The translations under genes and the position numbers were made by a program. This document shows positions 8,877-16,703 of a stretch of 64,000 bases of DNA, piece by piece; position 1 is the first letter of the stretch; each line of letters starts with the position of its first letter. Origin of the DNA: Caballeronia sp. NK8 (GTDB taxonomy: Bacteria > Pseudomonadota > Gammaproteobacteria > Burkholderiales > Burkholderiaceae). A model generated the notes under the pieces. That model saw nothing but the letters and a program-made list of their open reading frames with translations. It had not been told where the DNA came from and did not search any database. The DNA lies in NCBI RefSeq assembly GCF_018408855.1, contig NZ_AP024322.1:372001-436000 (forward strand), read 5' to 3'.

Positions 8877-10421
8877 TCAGAAGCGCGGCAATTCGGGGTG
8901 CGGCAGCAGCCCGCCCCGGATATGCATCTTGCCGTACTCGGCGCAGCGCGCGCGCGTCGGGATGCCCTTGTCGGGATTGAGCAGCCCCGGCGGATCGAAC
9001 GCGCGCTTGACGGCGAAGAACGCGTCGCGCTCTTCCGGCGAAAATTGCACGCACATCGAATTGATTTTCTCGATGCCGACGCCGTGCTCGCCCGTCACCG
9101 TGCCGCCCAGCTCGACGCAACACTCCAGAATGTCGCAGCCGAAAGCCTCGGCGCGATGCCATTCGTCGAGATCGTTGCCGTTGAAAAGAATCAGCGGGTG
9201 CATGTTGCCGTCGCCGGCGTGGAACACGTTGATGCAGCGCAGCGCGTACTTTTTCTCCATCTCTTCGATCCGCTTGAGCAGCGGCCCGATCGCGCGGCGC
9301 GGCACGGTGCCGTCCATGCAGTAATAGTCAGGCGAGATGCGGCCAGCCGCCGGGAACGCGTTCTTGCGCCCGGACCAGAATTTCAGGCGCTCGGCTTCGG
9401 AACGCGAAATCTGGATGCGCGACGCGCCGTACTCGCGCAATACCGCCGTCATGCGGACGATTTCCTCGGCGACTTCGTCGTGCGTGCCGTCGGATTCGCA
9501 CAGCAGGATCGCGGCGGCGTCGAGGTCGTAGCCCGCGTTGACGAATTCTTCGACCGCGCGCGTCGCGGGTTTGTCCATCATTTCGAGGCCGGCCGGGATG
9601 ATGCCCGCCGCGATGATCGCCGCGACCGCGTTGCCGCCTTTCACGACATCGTCGAAGCTCGCCATGATGACTTGCGCCGTCTGCGGCTTCGGAATCAGCT
9701 TGACGGTGATCTCGGTGACGATCGCGAACATGCCTTCGCTGCCGATCAGCACTGCGAGCAGATCGAGGCCCGGCGCGTCGGGGCCGAGCGAGCCGAACTC
9801 GACGACATCGCCGTCCATCGTCACCGCGCGCACGCGCAGGACGTTGTGCACGGTGAGGCCGTATTTCAGGCAGTGCACGCCGCCGGAGTTCTCGGAGACA
9901 TTGCCGCCGATGGTGCAGGCGATCTGCGACGACGGATCGGGCGCGTAGTACAAACCATAAGGCGCGGCCGCTTCGGAAATGGCCAGATTGCGCACGCCGG
10001 GCTGCACGGTCGCAGTGCGCGCGTAGGGATCGACTTCGACGATCTTGCGAAAACGCGCGAGCGACAACACGATGCCGTGGCGGATCGGCATTGCGCCGCC
10101 CGAGAGGCCGGTGCCCGCGCCGCGCGGCACGATCGGAATGGAAAGACGCGCGCAGATCTGCACGACGCGTTGCACCTGCGCCTCGGTTTCCGGCAGCGCG
10201 ACCGCGAGCGGCAGGCGCCGGTATGCGGCGAGACCGTCGCATTCATACGGCGCGGTGTCTTCCTCGCGAAAGAGCAGGCAATGCGTTGGCAGCACGGCCA
10301 TCAGCGCCTGCACGACTTCACGCTGTCGCGCGGCGAGCTGATCTTCGCTCAGCGCGGGCGCGTCCTCGTGCGGCAGGTTGGGCGACATCCGCTCGGACTT
10401 GAGCTCGTCGGGTGCGTTCAC
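8877..10421 (-). CDS. glcD: Glycolate oxidase, FAD-linked catalytic subunit
   Basis: GlcD oxidises glycolate (and often D-lactate) to the 2-oxoacid using FAD. The 514-residue protein has the flavin-binding segment PIVPRGAGTGLSGGAMP near 100 and TIGGNVSENSGGVHCLKYG near 170. The C-terminal cap ends with FHAGDGNMHPLILF and VTGEHGVGIEKI, which supply metal and substrate contacts in this family. The chosen start is GTG at 10421, because a strong GGGAGGAG site lies just upstream; an in-frame ATG at 10388 is the alternative. It begins 89 bases after the D-lactate dehydrogenase-like gene ends, and the four genes probably form an operon for two-carbon and three-carbon hydroxyacids. Confidence 0.95.
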   Translation of the reverse strand: MNAPDELKSERMSPNLPHEDAPALSEDQLAARQREVVQALMAVLPTHCLLFREEDTAPYECDGLAAYRRLPLAVALPETEAQVQRVVQICARLSIPIVPRGAGTGLSGGAMPIRHGIVLSLARFRKIVEVDPYARTATVQPGVRNLAISEAAAPYGLYYAPDPSSQIACTIGGNVSENSGGVHCLKYGLTVHNVLRVRAVTMDGDVVEFGSLGPDAPGLDLLAVLIGSEGMFAIVTEITVKLIPKPQTAQVIMASFDDVVKGGNAVAAIIAAGIIPAGLEMMDKPATRAVEEFVNAGYDLDAAAILLCESDGTHDEVAEEIVRMTAVLREYGASRIQISRSEAERLKFWSGRKNAFPAAGRISPDYYCMDGTVPRRAIGPLLKRIEEMEKKYALRCINVFHAGDGNMHPLILFNGNDLDEWHRAEAFGCDILECCVELGGTVTGEHGVGIEKINSMCVQFSPEERDAFFAVKRAFDPPGLLNPDKGIPTRARCAEYGKMHIRGGLLPHPELPRF

Positions 10422-10510
10422 GTCTCCTCCCGTTTTGATCCTTTCGATGCCTGCGCGGTCAGTGCCGCGTGCTTATTCGTGCGTGCATGCGTGCATCTTG
10501 CGCGACTTCG

Positions 10511-11929
10511 TCAGCCTTCGAAAGCGAAGATTTTCCCCGGGTTCATCAGGTTCCTGGGATCGAGCGCCTGTTTGATGGCGCGCATCGTCGCGATGGCGTC
10601 CTCGCCGTGCTCCTCGATCATGAAGCCCATCTTGTGCAGCCCGACGCCGTGTTCGCCGGTGCAGGTGCCGCCCATTTTCAGGGCGCGTCCCACGATCAGC
10701 TTGTTGATGCGCTCGGCTTCTTTCAGTTCTTCGGGTTTGTTCGGATCGAGCAGCATCGCGACGTGGAAGTTGCCGTCGCCGACATGGCCGACGATCGGGC
10801 TCGGCAGATACGAGCCTTGCAAATCCTTTTCCGTTTCCTCGACGCATTCGGCGAGACGCGAAATCGGCACGCAGACGTCGGTGGTGACGGCGCGGCAGCC
10901 GGGCTTCAGTTGCAGCATCGCGAAATAGGCCGAGTGGCGGGCGTTCCACAGACGGCTGCGGTCTTCGGGGCGCGTCGCCCATTCGAAGTCCTCTCCCTTG
11001 TTCTCCGCGACGATCTCCTGCACGGTCTGCGCCTGTTCCTTGACGCCTGCTTCGGTGCCGTGGAATTCGAAGAACAGCATCGGCGACTCGCGCAGCGTCA
11101 GGTTCGAGTGACGGTTGATCGCGCGCACGGCGAGCTTGTCGACGAACTCGACGCGCGCGATCGGCACGCCCATCTGAATGGTCTCGATGACGGCGCGTAC
11201 GGCATCGCCCATCGACGGGAACGCGCACACGGCGGCGGAAATCGCTTCGGGCTGCGGATAGAGGCGCACGGTGATTTCCGTGATGACGCCGAGCGTGCCT
11301 TCCGAGCCGACGAAAAGACGCGTGAGGTCATAGCCCGCCGACGATTTGCGGGCGCGCGTGCCGGTCTTGATGACGCGGCCATCGGCGAGCACGACGGTGA
11401 GCGCGAGGACGTTTTCGCGCATCGAACCGTAGCGCACGGCGTTGGTGCCGGAGGCGCGCGTCGCGGACATGCCGCCGATGCTGGCGTCCGCGCCGGGGTC
11501 GATCGGGAAGAACAGGCCGGTGTCCTTGAGCGCTTCGTTCAGTTGTTTGCGGGAGATGCCGGGTTGCACCGTGACCGTGAGATCCTCGGCGTTGATCGAG
11601 ACAACCTGATTCATCTCGGACAGGTCGATGGAGACGCCGCCTTGCACCGCGAGCAGATGGCCTTCGAGCGAGGAGCCGTTGCCGTAGGGGATGATCGGGA
11701 CGTCGTGCTCGGCGCAGAGTTTGACGATGGTTTGCACTTCGTCCGTGCTGCGCGCGAAGACGACGGCGTCGGGGAGTTGCGGGTCGAACGGGGACTCGTC
11801 GCGGCCGTGGTGTTCTCTTACGGCCTGCGCTGTCGAGACGCGGCCGGCGAATTTCTGCTTCAGGGCTTCGAGAAGCGTGGCGGGGAAGGGGCGCTTTTCG
11901 AGCGCGTGGTGTTCGGTGGGGTGATTCAC
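10511..11929 (-). CDS. FAD-linked D-lactate dehydrogenase-like oxidoreductase
   Basis: A 472-residue flavoprotein of the FAD_binding_4 / FAD-oxidase_C type, closest in character to cytochrome-dependent D-lactate dehydrogenases (mitochondrial LDHD type). Visible motifs are PIIPYGNGSSLEGH near 75, DPGADASIGGMSATRASGTN near 145, and near the C-terminus GHVGDGNFHVAML and CTGEHGVGLHKMGF. It should convert D-lactate or a related D-2-hydroxyacid to the ketoacid and pass electrons to the respiratory chain. The start codon is GTG at 11929. It leads the row with glcD-E-F. D-2-hydroxyglutarate and other 2-hydroxyacid substrates cannot be excluded. Confidence 0.88.
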   Translation of the reverse strand: MNHPTEHHALEKRPFPATLLEALKQKFAGRVSTAQAVREHHGRDESPFDPQLPDAVVFARSTDEVQTIVKLCAEHDVPIIPYGNGSSLEGHLLAVQGGVSIDLSEMNQVVSINAEDLTVTVQPGISRKQLNEALKDTGLFFPIDPGADASIGGMSATRASGTNAVRYGSMRENVLALTVVLADGRVIKTGTRARKSSAGYDLTRLFVGSEGTLGVITEITVRLYPQPEAISAAVCAFPSMGDAVRAVIETIQMGVPIARVEFVDKLAVRAINRHSNLTLRESPMLFFEFHGTEAGVKEQAQTVQEIVAENKGEDFEWATRPEDRSRLWNARHSAYFAMLQLKPGCRAVTTDVCVPISRLAECVEETEKDLQGSYLPSPIVGHVGDGNFHVAMLLDPNKPEELKEAERINKLIVGRALKMGGTCTGEHGVGLHKMGFMIEEHGEDAIATMRAIKQALDPRNLMNPGKIFAFEG

Positions 11930-12106
11930 GTGCGTGTCTCCGGGCGGTGCGGATTTGTGTTCTTGGCTTGCGCGCTTGGTATGCGCGTTGCGGGTTCGTT
12001 CTGCGGTTGGCGCGAAATACCGTACGGTGTTTGTCTCATTTTACGCCGTCGGTGGGAAGGCTGGCGGGGCGGGGTTTTGGGCGCGTTTTCGCCGCGTCGG
12101 CGTGCC

Positions 12107-12112
12107 TATAAT
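12107..12112 (+). promoter_or_regulatory. Likely -10 element for the cobalamin adenosyltransferase gene
   Basis: A consensus TATAAT lies 36 bases before the start codon of the adenosyltransferase gene. No good -35 box was found at the right distance. No cobalamin riboswitch was seen in this intergenic region. Confidence 0.5.
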
Positions 12113-12148
12113 GGGCCGGTTTTTTGTGCGCTTTTCAGGGAGTCAGTG

Positions 12149-12712
12149 ATGGGTCACCGCTTGAGCAAGATCGCCACGCGTACCGGCGATGATGGGACCA
12201 CGGGGCTGGGCGATGGCAGCCGCGTGTCGAAGGACGATGCGCGCATCACCGCGATCGGCGATGTGGATGAGTTGAATTCGTGTATCGGCGTTTTGTTGTG
12301 TGAGCCGATGCCTTCGGACGTCAGAGCGGCACTGACGCAGATTCAGAATGATTTGTTTGACCTCGGTGGGGAGTTGTCCATTCCGGGGCATTCGATGATT
12401 CAGGAATCGCATCTCGCGCGACTGGATGCCTGGCTGGAAGAGTACAACGCGACGTTGCCGCCGTTGAAGGAGTTTATTTTGCCGGGTGGGTCGAGGGCGG
12501 CGGCTCTCGCTCACGTTGCGCGGACGGTTTGTCGGAGAGCGGAGAGAGCGATTGTGACGTTGGGACGTGCAGAGACCAAGGGAATCAATGAGGCGCCGCG
12601 GCGGTATGTGAATCGGTTGTCGGATTTGATGTTTGTGTTGTCACGAGTATTGAATCGCGTTGACGGTGGCGTCGACGTTCTATGGGACTCGCCTAGAGGG
12701 TCGAATGCTTGA
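12149..12712 (+). CDS. Cob(I)alamin adenosyltransferase, PduO type
   Basis: The enzyme transfers the adenosyl group of ATP to cob(I)alamin or cobyrinic acid diamide to make the B12 coenzyme. The 187-residue product has the PduO-type ATP-binding N-terminus, TRTGDDGTTGLGDGSRV at about 8-24, then DVDELNSCIG, and in the C-terminal half the arginine-rich helix CRRAERAIVTL followed by RYVNRLSDLMFVLSR. The start ATG 12149 has CAGGGAG upstream; the much longer open frame is antisense to the flavoprotein gene. Codon use in the second half is noticeably less GC-biased (for example GTT TTG TTG TGT). A strong terminator follows. The gene is monocistronic and divergent from the hydroxyacid operon. Confidence 0.93.
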   Translation: MGHRLSKIATRTGDDGTTGLGDGSRVSKDDARITAIGDVDELNSCIGVLLCEPMPSDVRAALTQIQNDLFDLGGELSIPGHSMIQESHLARLDAWLEEYNATLPPLKEFILPGGSRAAALAHVARTVCRRAERAIVTLGRAETKGINEAPRRYVNRLSDLMFVLSRVLNRVDGGVDVLWDSPRGSNA

Positions 12713-12756
12713 CGGATTGCACTTCCTTCTCATGTCAGTGCCATCATGATGTCGGG

Positions 12757-12793
12757 GTAAGCGGTCGGCGTTTGATCCGACCGCTTACTGATT
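12757..12793 (+). terminator. Intrinsic terminator after the adenosyltransferase gene
   Basis: A perfect 12-bp stem, GTAAGCGGTCGG (12757-12768) with CCGACCGCTTAC (12777-12788), has an 8-base loop and is followed by TGATTTT. It lies between convergent genes and probably also helps stop aroG transcription from the other side, although the T tract is only good in the plus direction. Confidence 0.85.
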
Positions 12794-13867
12794 TTAATTG
12801 CCCCCGCCGCGTACTACTCGCCGTTGCTTGACGGCTTCCGCCAATCCCTCAAGCACCTTCACGCTCTCATCCCACCCAATACAAGCATCCGTAACGCTCT
12901 GCCCGTAGGTAAGCTCACATCCTTCCTTCAAATCCTGCCGCCCAGCAACAAGATGCGATTCAACCATCACTCCAACAATCCGCTCATCGCCGGCCGCGAG
13001 TTGCTTGCCAATATCTTCGCAGACAGGAATCTGATTCTCATGCTTCTTCGAGCTATTAGCATGACTCGCGTCAATCATTAAGCGCGCCGCCAGACCCGCC
13101 TTCCCAATATCACTACAAGCAGCATCGACACTCGCCGCATCATAATTAGGCGCCTTACCGCCGCGCAAAATGATGTGGCAATCCTCATTCCCTGCAGTCG
13201 AAACAATCGCCGAATGCCCGCCCTTGGTCACGGAGAGGAAATGGTGCGGCTGCGAAGCCGCCTTGATCGCATCGACAGCAATCTTCACATTGCCATCAGT
13301 GCCATTCTTGAACCCGACCGGGCACGACAACCCAGACGCCAGCTCGCGGTGAACTTGAGACTCCGTCGTTCGCGCCCCGATCGCTCCCCACGAAATCAGA
13401 TCGGCGATGTACTGCGGGCTGATCATATCGAGATATTCGGTACCGGCAGGCAACCCGATCTCATTGATCCGCATCAGCAACTCACGCGCGGCCCGCAAGC
13501 CATCGTTGATCTTGAAGCTGTTATCCATATGCGGATCATTGATGAGCCCCTTCCAGCCAACTGTCGTGCGCGGCTTCTCGAAATACACCCGCATCACGAT
13601 CTCGAGTTCACCAGCAAACCGCTTACGTTGCTCGATCAACCTCCCCGCGTACTCCATGGCAGCCTTCGGATCATGAATCGAGCAAGGCCCGATGATCACG
13701 ATCAACCGGTCATCCATCCCATGAAGAATGCGATGCATCGACTGCCGCGCGTTGTAGATCAGCTCGGAAACCGGCTCGGCGCAAGGGAACTCGCGGATCA
13801 GATGCGCGGGCGGGGTCAGCTCTTTCAGCTCACGGATACGAACATCATCGGTATTGTGCGGGGGCAT
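12794..13867 (-). CDS. aroG: 3-deoxy-7-phosphoheptulonate (DAHP) synthase, class I
   Basis: DAHP synthase joins phosphoenolpyruvate and erythrose 4-phosphate, the committed step to chorismate and thus to Phe, Tyr and Trp. The 357-residue protein is of the E. coli AroF/G/H type: DDVRIRELKEL at the N-terminus (the allosteric region), LIVIIGPCSIHDP near 57, RVYFEKPRTTVGWKG near 92, ESQVHRELASGLSCPVGFKNGTDG read in parts near 180-205, and DASHANSSKKHENQ near 265. Which amino acid inhibits it cannot be told from sequence alone. The ATG at 13867 has a GGAGAA site upstream. Expression is probably controlled by the attenuator at 13911-14040. Its third codon positions are less GC-rich than those of its neighbours. 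Confidence 0.97.
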   Translation of the reverse strand: MPPHNTDDVRIRELKELTPPAHLIREFPCAEPVSELIYNARQSMHRILHGMDDRLIVIIGPCSIHDPKAAMEYAGRLIEQRKRFAGELEIVMRVYFEKPRTTVGWKGLINDPHMDNSFKINDGLRAARELLMRINEIGLPAGTEYLDMISPQYIADLISWGAIGARTTESQVHRELASGLSCPVGFKNGTDGNVKIAVDAIKAASQPHHFLSVTKGGHSAIVSTAGNEDCHIILRGGKAPNYDAASVDAACSDIGKAGLAARLMIDASHANSSKKHENQIPVCEDIGKQLAAGDERIVGVMVESHLVAGRQDLKEGCELTYGQSVTDACIGWDESVKVLEGLAEAVKQRRVVRGGGN

Positions 13868-13910
13868 GTCGGTTCTCCAACGGCAACGTTCTAATCAAAC
13901 TATGAGACGA

Positions 13911-13942
13911 AAAAAAACCGCCAGACTCGCTGGCGGTTTTTT
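13911..13942 (-). terminator. Attenuator terminator (segments 3:4) upstream of aroG
   Basis: On the minus strand a stem of CCGCCAG (13936-13930) with CTGGCGG (13924-13918), extended by six A-U pairs, has a 5-base loop and ends in a run of seven U. It sits 43 bases before the aroG start codon, so it must be read through for aroG to be expressed. It also faces tldD from downstream. Confidence 0.92.
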
Positions 13943-14037
13943 CGGGAATTCGGTCTTTTCAACCTGTGTACGACTCACCCCTCTCGATCCGCCAGCGGCT
14001 TGAGATGCCAAAAGAAATAAAAATAAAACTTGGCGGA
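13928..14037 (-). promoter_or_regulatory. Translation-coupled transcription attenuator of aroG
   Basis: Three alternating pairings are possible in the minus-strand RNA. Segment 1, UCCGCCA (14037-14031, codons 2-4 of the leader peptide), pairs with segment 2, UGGCGGA (13994-13988). Segment 2, as CGCUGGCGG (13997-13989), can instead pair perfectly over 9 bp with segment 3, CCGCCAGCG (13936-13928). Segment 3 is the 5' arm of the terminator. A ribosome stalled on the aromatic codons 5-11 would mask segment 1 and favour 2:3, allowing aroG transcription. A ribosome that reaches the stop codon would cover segment 2 and allow the terminator. This is the known logic of the trp and pheA attenuators, applied here by inference. 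Confidence 0.9.
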
Positions 14038-14040
14038 CAT
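13975..14040 (-). CDS. Aromatic-rich leader peptide of the aroG attenuator
   Basis: A 21-residue frame begins with ATG at 14040 and ends with TGA. Residues 5-11 are FYFYFFW, encoded by TTT TAT TTT TAT TTC TTT TGG: seven consecutive codons for the three aromatic amino acids whose pathway aroG opens. The peptide then runs HLKPLADREG. The ribosome binding site is weak. The peptide itself probably has no function beyond sensing charged tRNA supply. It was found by reading the sequence; it is too short for usual gene callers. Confidence 0.88.
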   Translation of the reverse strand: MSAKFYFYFFWHLKPLADREG

Positions 14041-14078
14041 GATGGATCGAAGGCGTGTCGAAAAAAGTTGTGACTGCT

Positions 14079-14108
14079 TTTATAACCGCAAACGTACGGC
14101 GCTGACAA
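14079..14108 (-). promoter_or_regulatory. Sigma-70 promoter for the aroG leader
   Basis: On the minus strand TTGTCA (14108-14103) is followed after 18 bases by TATAAA (14084-14079), or after 17 by TTATAA. Transcription would begin near 14072, about 32 bases before the leader peptide and 205 bases before aroG. Confidence 0.75.
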
Positions 14109-14134
14109 CCCCGCCACTACGAAAACGCGGACAA

Positions 14135-14184
14135 TCCGCATCGGATCACGCGGCGACGCCGCAAACAAACGCATCCGATGCGGA
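14135..14184 (-). repeat. Long inverted repeat between tldD and the aroG promoter
   Basis: A perfect 12-bp inverted repeat, TCCGCATCGGAT (14135-14146) and ATCCGATGCGGA (14173-14184), encloses 26 bases that themselves contain the short hairpin GCGGCGACGCCGC. It lies 17 bases after the tldD stop codon. It may end tldD transcription or protect its 3' end; there is no good U tract. Confidence 0.6.
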
Positions 14185-14201
14185 AAACCCGCATAAAAAA
14201 C

Positions 14202-15668
14202 TCACACCGTCCCGCCGACCGTCATCTTCTCGATGCGCAACGTCGGCTGACCGACGCCCACCGGCACGCTCTGGCCTTCCTTGCCGCACACGCCGACGCC
14301 GCTATCCAACGACATATCGTTGCCGATCATCGTCACATACTTGAGCGATTCCGGCCCGCTGCCGATCAGCGTCGCGCCCTTCACCGGATACGTGATCTTG
14401 CCGTTCTCGATCATGTACGCCTCGGACGCCGAGAACACGAACTTGCCGTTGGTGATGTCGACCTGACCGCCGCCGAAGTTCACCGCGTACAAGCCGTTCT
14501 TCACGGACGCGAGAATCTCCTGCGGGTCCTTGTCGCCGTTGAGCATGTAGGTGTTCGTCATGCGCGGCATCGGCAGCGCGGCGTAGGATTCGCGGCGCGC
14601 GTTGCCCGTCACCGGCATCTTCATCAGGCGCGCGTTGAGCGAATCCTGAATGTAGCCCTTGAGAATGCCGTCCTCGATCAGCGTGGTGCACTGCGTCGGA
14701 TTGCCCTCGTCGTCGATGTTCAGCGACCCGCGCCGGTTCGGCAGCGTGCCGTCGTCGACCACGGTGACGCCCTTGGCCGCCACCTGTTCGCCGATCATCC
14801 CCGCGAACGCCGACGATCCCTTGCGGTTGAAATCGCCCTCCAGGCCGTGTCCGACCGCCTCGTGCAGCAGCACGCCCGGCCAGCCCGGCCCGAGCACGAC
14901 AGTCATGGCGCCAGCCGGAGCCGGGCGCGCTTCGAGATTGACGAGCGCGGCGTGCACGGCATCGTTGACGTACTTTTGCAGGATCGCGTCGGTGAAATAG
15001 GCGTAGTCGAAGCGTCCGCCGCCGCCGCCCGTGCCGATCTCGCGCCGGCCGTTCTGCTCGGCGATCACCGTCACGGAGACGCGCACGAGCGGACGCACGT
15101 CCGCCGCGAGCGCGCCGTCGCTGCGCGCGACGAGCACGACATCGTATTCGCCGGCCATGCCCGCCATGACTTGCGTGATGCGCGGATCCTTGGCCCGCGC
15201 CATTTGCTCGACGCGTTCCAGCAACTTCACCTTGGCCGTGGCGTCGAGGGAATGCAACGGATCGGCGGCGAGATACAGATCGCGCCCCGACACGCCCGTG
15301 AGCGTGCTCGCCGGCTTGACCTTGTGCTTGCCGCCGCCTGCCTTGGCGATCGCGCGCGTCGCGATCGCGGCCTGGCGGATCGATTCGGGCGACAGGTCGT
15401 CCGAATAGGCGAACGCCGTGCGCTCGCCGGACACGGCGCGCACGCCGACACCCTGATCGATGCTGAAGCTGCCCGATTTGACGATGCCTTCTTCGAGACT
15501 CCACGCTTCGCTGCGCGTGGACTGGAAATAGAGGTCCGCGTAATCCACGCGATGCGTGAAGATTTCCGCGAGGGTGCGGGTGATCAGCCCTTCGTCGAGG
15601 CCGTAGGGCGTGAGCAAAACGTCCTTCGCCGTTACCAGATTCCGAATGCCGGGTTCGATGATGTTCAT
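14202..15668 (-). CDS. tldD: TldD metalloprotease
   Basis: TldD, with TldE/PmbA, forms a zinc metalloprotease that trims peptides such as microcin precursors and CcdA. The 488-residue protein has the zinc motif in [14 protein letters not shown] (HExxxH) near residue 255 and the conserved C-terminal [20 protein letters not shown]. Length and start ([19 protein letters not shown]) fit the family. It is the last gene of the yhdP-nit-tldD row, 135 bases after nit. Its partner pmbA is not in this window. Confidence 0.96.
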   Translation of the reverse strand: MNIIEPGIRNLVTAKDVLLTPYGLDEGLITRTLAEIFTHRVDYADLYFQSTRSEAWSLEEGIVKSGSFSIDQGVGVRAVSGERTAFAYSDDLSPESIRQAAIATRAIAKAGGGKHKVKPASTLTGVSGRDLYLAADPLHSLDATAKVKLLERVEQMARAKDPRITQVMAGMAGEYDVVLVARSDGALAADVRPLVRVSVTVIAEQNGRREIGTGGGGGRFDYAYFTDAILQKYVNDAVHAALVNLEARPAPAGAMTVVLGPGWPGVLLHEAVGHGLEGDFNRKGSSAFAGMIGEQVAAKGVTVVDDGTLPNRRGSLNIDDEGNPTQCTTLIEDGILKGYIQDSLNARLMKMPVTGNARRESYAALPMPRMTNTYMLNGDKDPQEILASVKNGLYAVNFGGGQVDITNGKFVFSASEAYMIENGKITYPVKGATLIGSGPESLKYVTMIGNDMSLDSGVGVCGKEGQSVPVGVGQPTLRIEKMTVGGTV

Positions 15669-15803
15669 GCGGTGCCTATTGCGTGTTCGTGACGAGTCGA
15701 TGATATTTCAGACGAATTGCAGACTATTCTACGGTCTGATCCAGTCGAATCATGTGCGGGGAGAAACCCGCGTCTTCAAGTCATCATTGGGTTGAGCGCG
15801 CGA

Positions 15804-16634
15804 TCACCCGATCACGCGATGTCGATAGGCCGGCAAACTCTGTCGCACGGCCGCGATGCGTTGCAGATCGATGCCGCCCGCCGCCACGCCCATGCCTTCC
15901 TCCCTGACGGCGACGATCTCGCCCCACGGATCGATCAGCATGCTGTGGCCCCACGTGCGGCGGCCATTTTCGTGCTTGCCGCCTTGCGCCGCGGCCAGCA
16001 CATAACACTGATTCTCGACCGCGCGCGCCTTCAGCAAGGTCTCCCAGTGCGCGTTGCCGGTCGTGTAAGTGAACGCGGAAGGCACGACCAACAGCGCGCA
16101 ATCGCCGAGCTTGCGATACAGCTCGGGGAACCGCAGGTCGTAGCACACCGACAATCCCACGCGCCCGAATGGCGCCTCGAACGTCCGCACTTCGCTGCCG
16201 GGGCAGATGGTGCGCGCTTCGTCGAACGATTCCTCGCCTTTTTCGAAATTGAACAGATGAATCTTGTCGTAGCGCGCGACCTGCTTGCCGGCGGGATCGA
16301 AGACGAGGGTCGTGTTGAGCACGCGGTCCGGTTCCGTCGATTGCAACGGCAGCGTTCCGCCGATGACCCACACGCGATGCTCGCGCGCCGCGTCGGAGAG
16401 AAACTGCTGGATCGGGCCTGCGCCGGGCGTTTCGCGGATCGCGAGCTTGTCGGTGTCCTTGAAGCCCATGTAACAGAAATACTCGGGCAGGAGCACCAGT
16501 TGCGCGCCGCCGCGAGCGGCCTCCGCGATCAGGCGTCCGGCGTCGGCCAGATTGCGCTCGAGGTCCGGCGTGCTGACCATCTGGAGCGCGGCGACCTGAA
16601 ACGGCGCCGCGCTATCGCTTGATCTTTCGCTCAT
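15804..16634 (-). CDS. Nit-type carbon-nitrogen hydrolase (probable deaminated glutathione amidase)
   Basis: A 276-residue nitrilase-superfamily amidase. The catalytic residues are visible: Glu in LVLLPEYF near 48, Lys in RYDKIHLFNFEKGEE near 125, and Cys in SVCYDLRFPELYR near 160, with the second Glu in NAHWETLLKARA. The RFPELYR segment and the neighbours yhdP and tldD match the bacterial Nit1 group, which repairs deaminated glutathione. Other omega-amidase activities remain possible. It starts 69 bases after yhdP ends. Confidence 0.88.
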   Translation of the reverse strand: MSERSSDSAAPFQVAALQMVSTPDLERNLADAGRLIAEAARGGAQLVLLPEYFCYMGFKDTDKLAIRETPGAGPIQQFLSDAAREHRVWVIGGTLPLQSTEPDRVLNTTLVFDPAGKQVARYDKIHLFNFEKGEESFDEARTICPGSEVRTFEAPFGRVGLSVCYDLRFPELYRKLGDCALLVVPSAFTYTTGNAHWETLLKARAVENQCYVLAAAQGGKHENGRRTWGHSMLIDPWGEIVAVREEGMGVAAGGIDLQRIAAVRQSLPAYRHRVIG

Positions 16635-16703
16635 GTCTCTATGCGCCGATTAAAAAATAGGGGACGAAAACGGCGTCGCCGAGGCTCGCGCGAACGTCCG
16701 TTT

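Noticed and set aside
8841..10928. A 695-codon plus-strand frame opposite glcD and the D-lactate dehydrogenase gene
   Set aside because: It is a GC-driven shadow of real flavoprotein genes with no recognisable domain.
11930..12148. Cobalamin riboswitch before the adenosyltransferase gene
   Set aside because: No B12 box or matching arms were found in the 219 bases upstream.
13959..14174. A 71-codon minus-strand frame overlapping the aroG leader
   Set aside because: It is in another frame from the aromatic leader peptide, starts upstream of the predicted transcription start, and has no control codons or ribosome site.
14178..14200. Hairpin ATGCGG/CCGCAT next to an A run after tldD
   Set aside because: On the minus strand the U-rich part precedes the stem instead of following it, so it cannot be a tldD terminator, and no plus-strand gene ends there.
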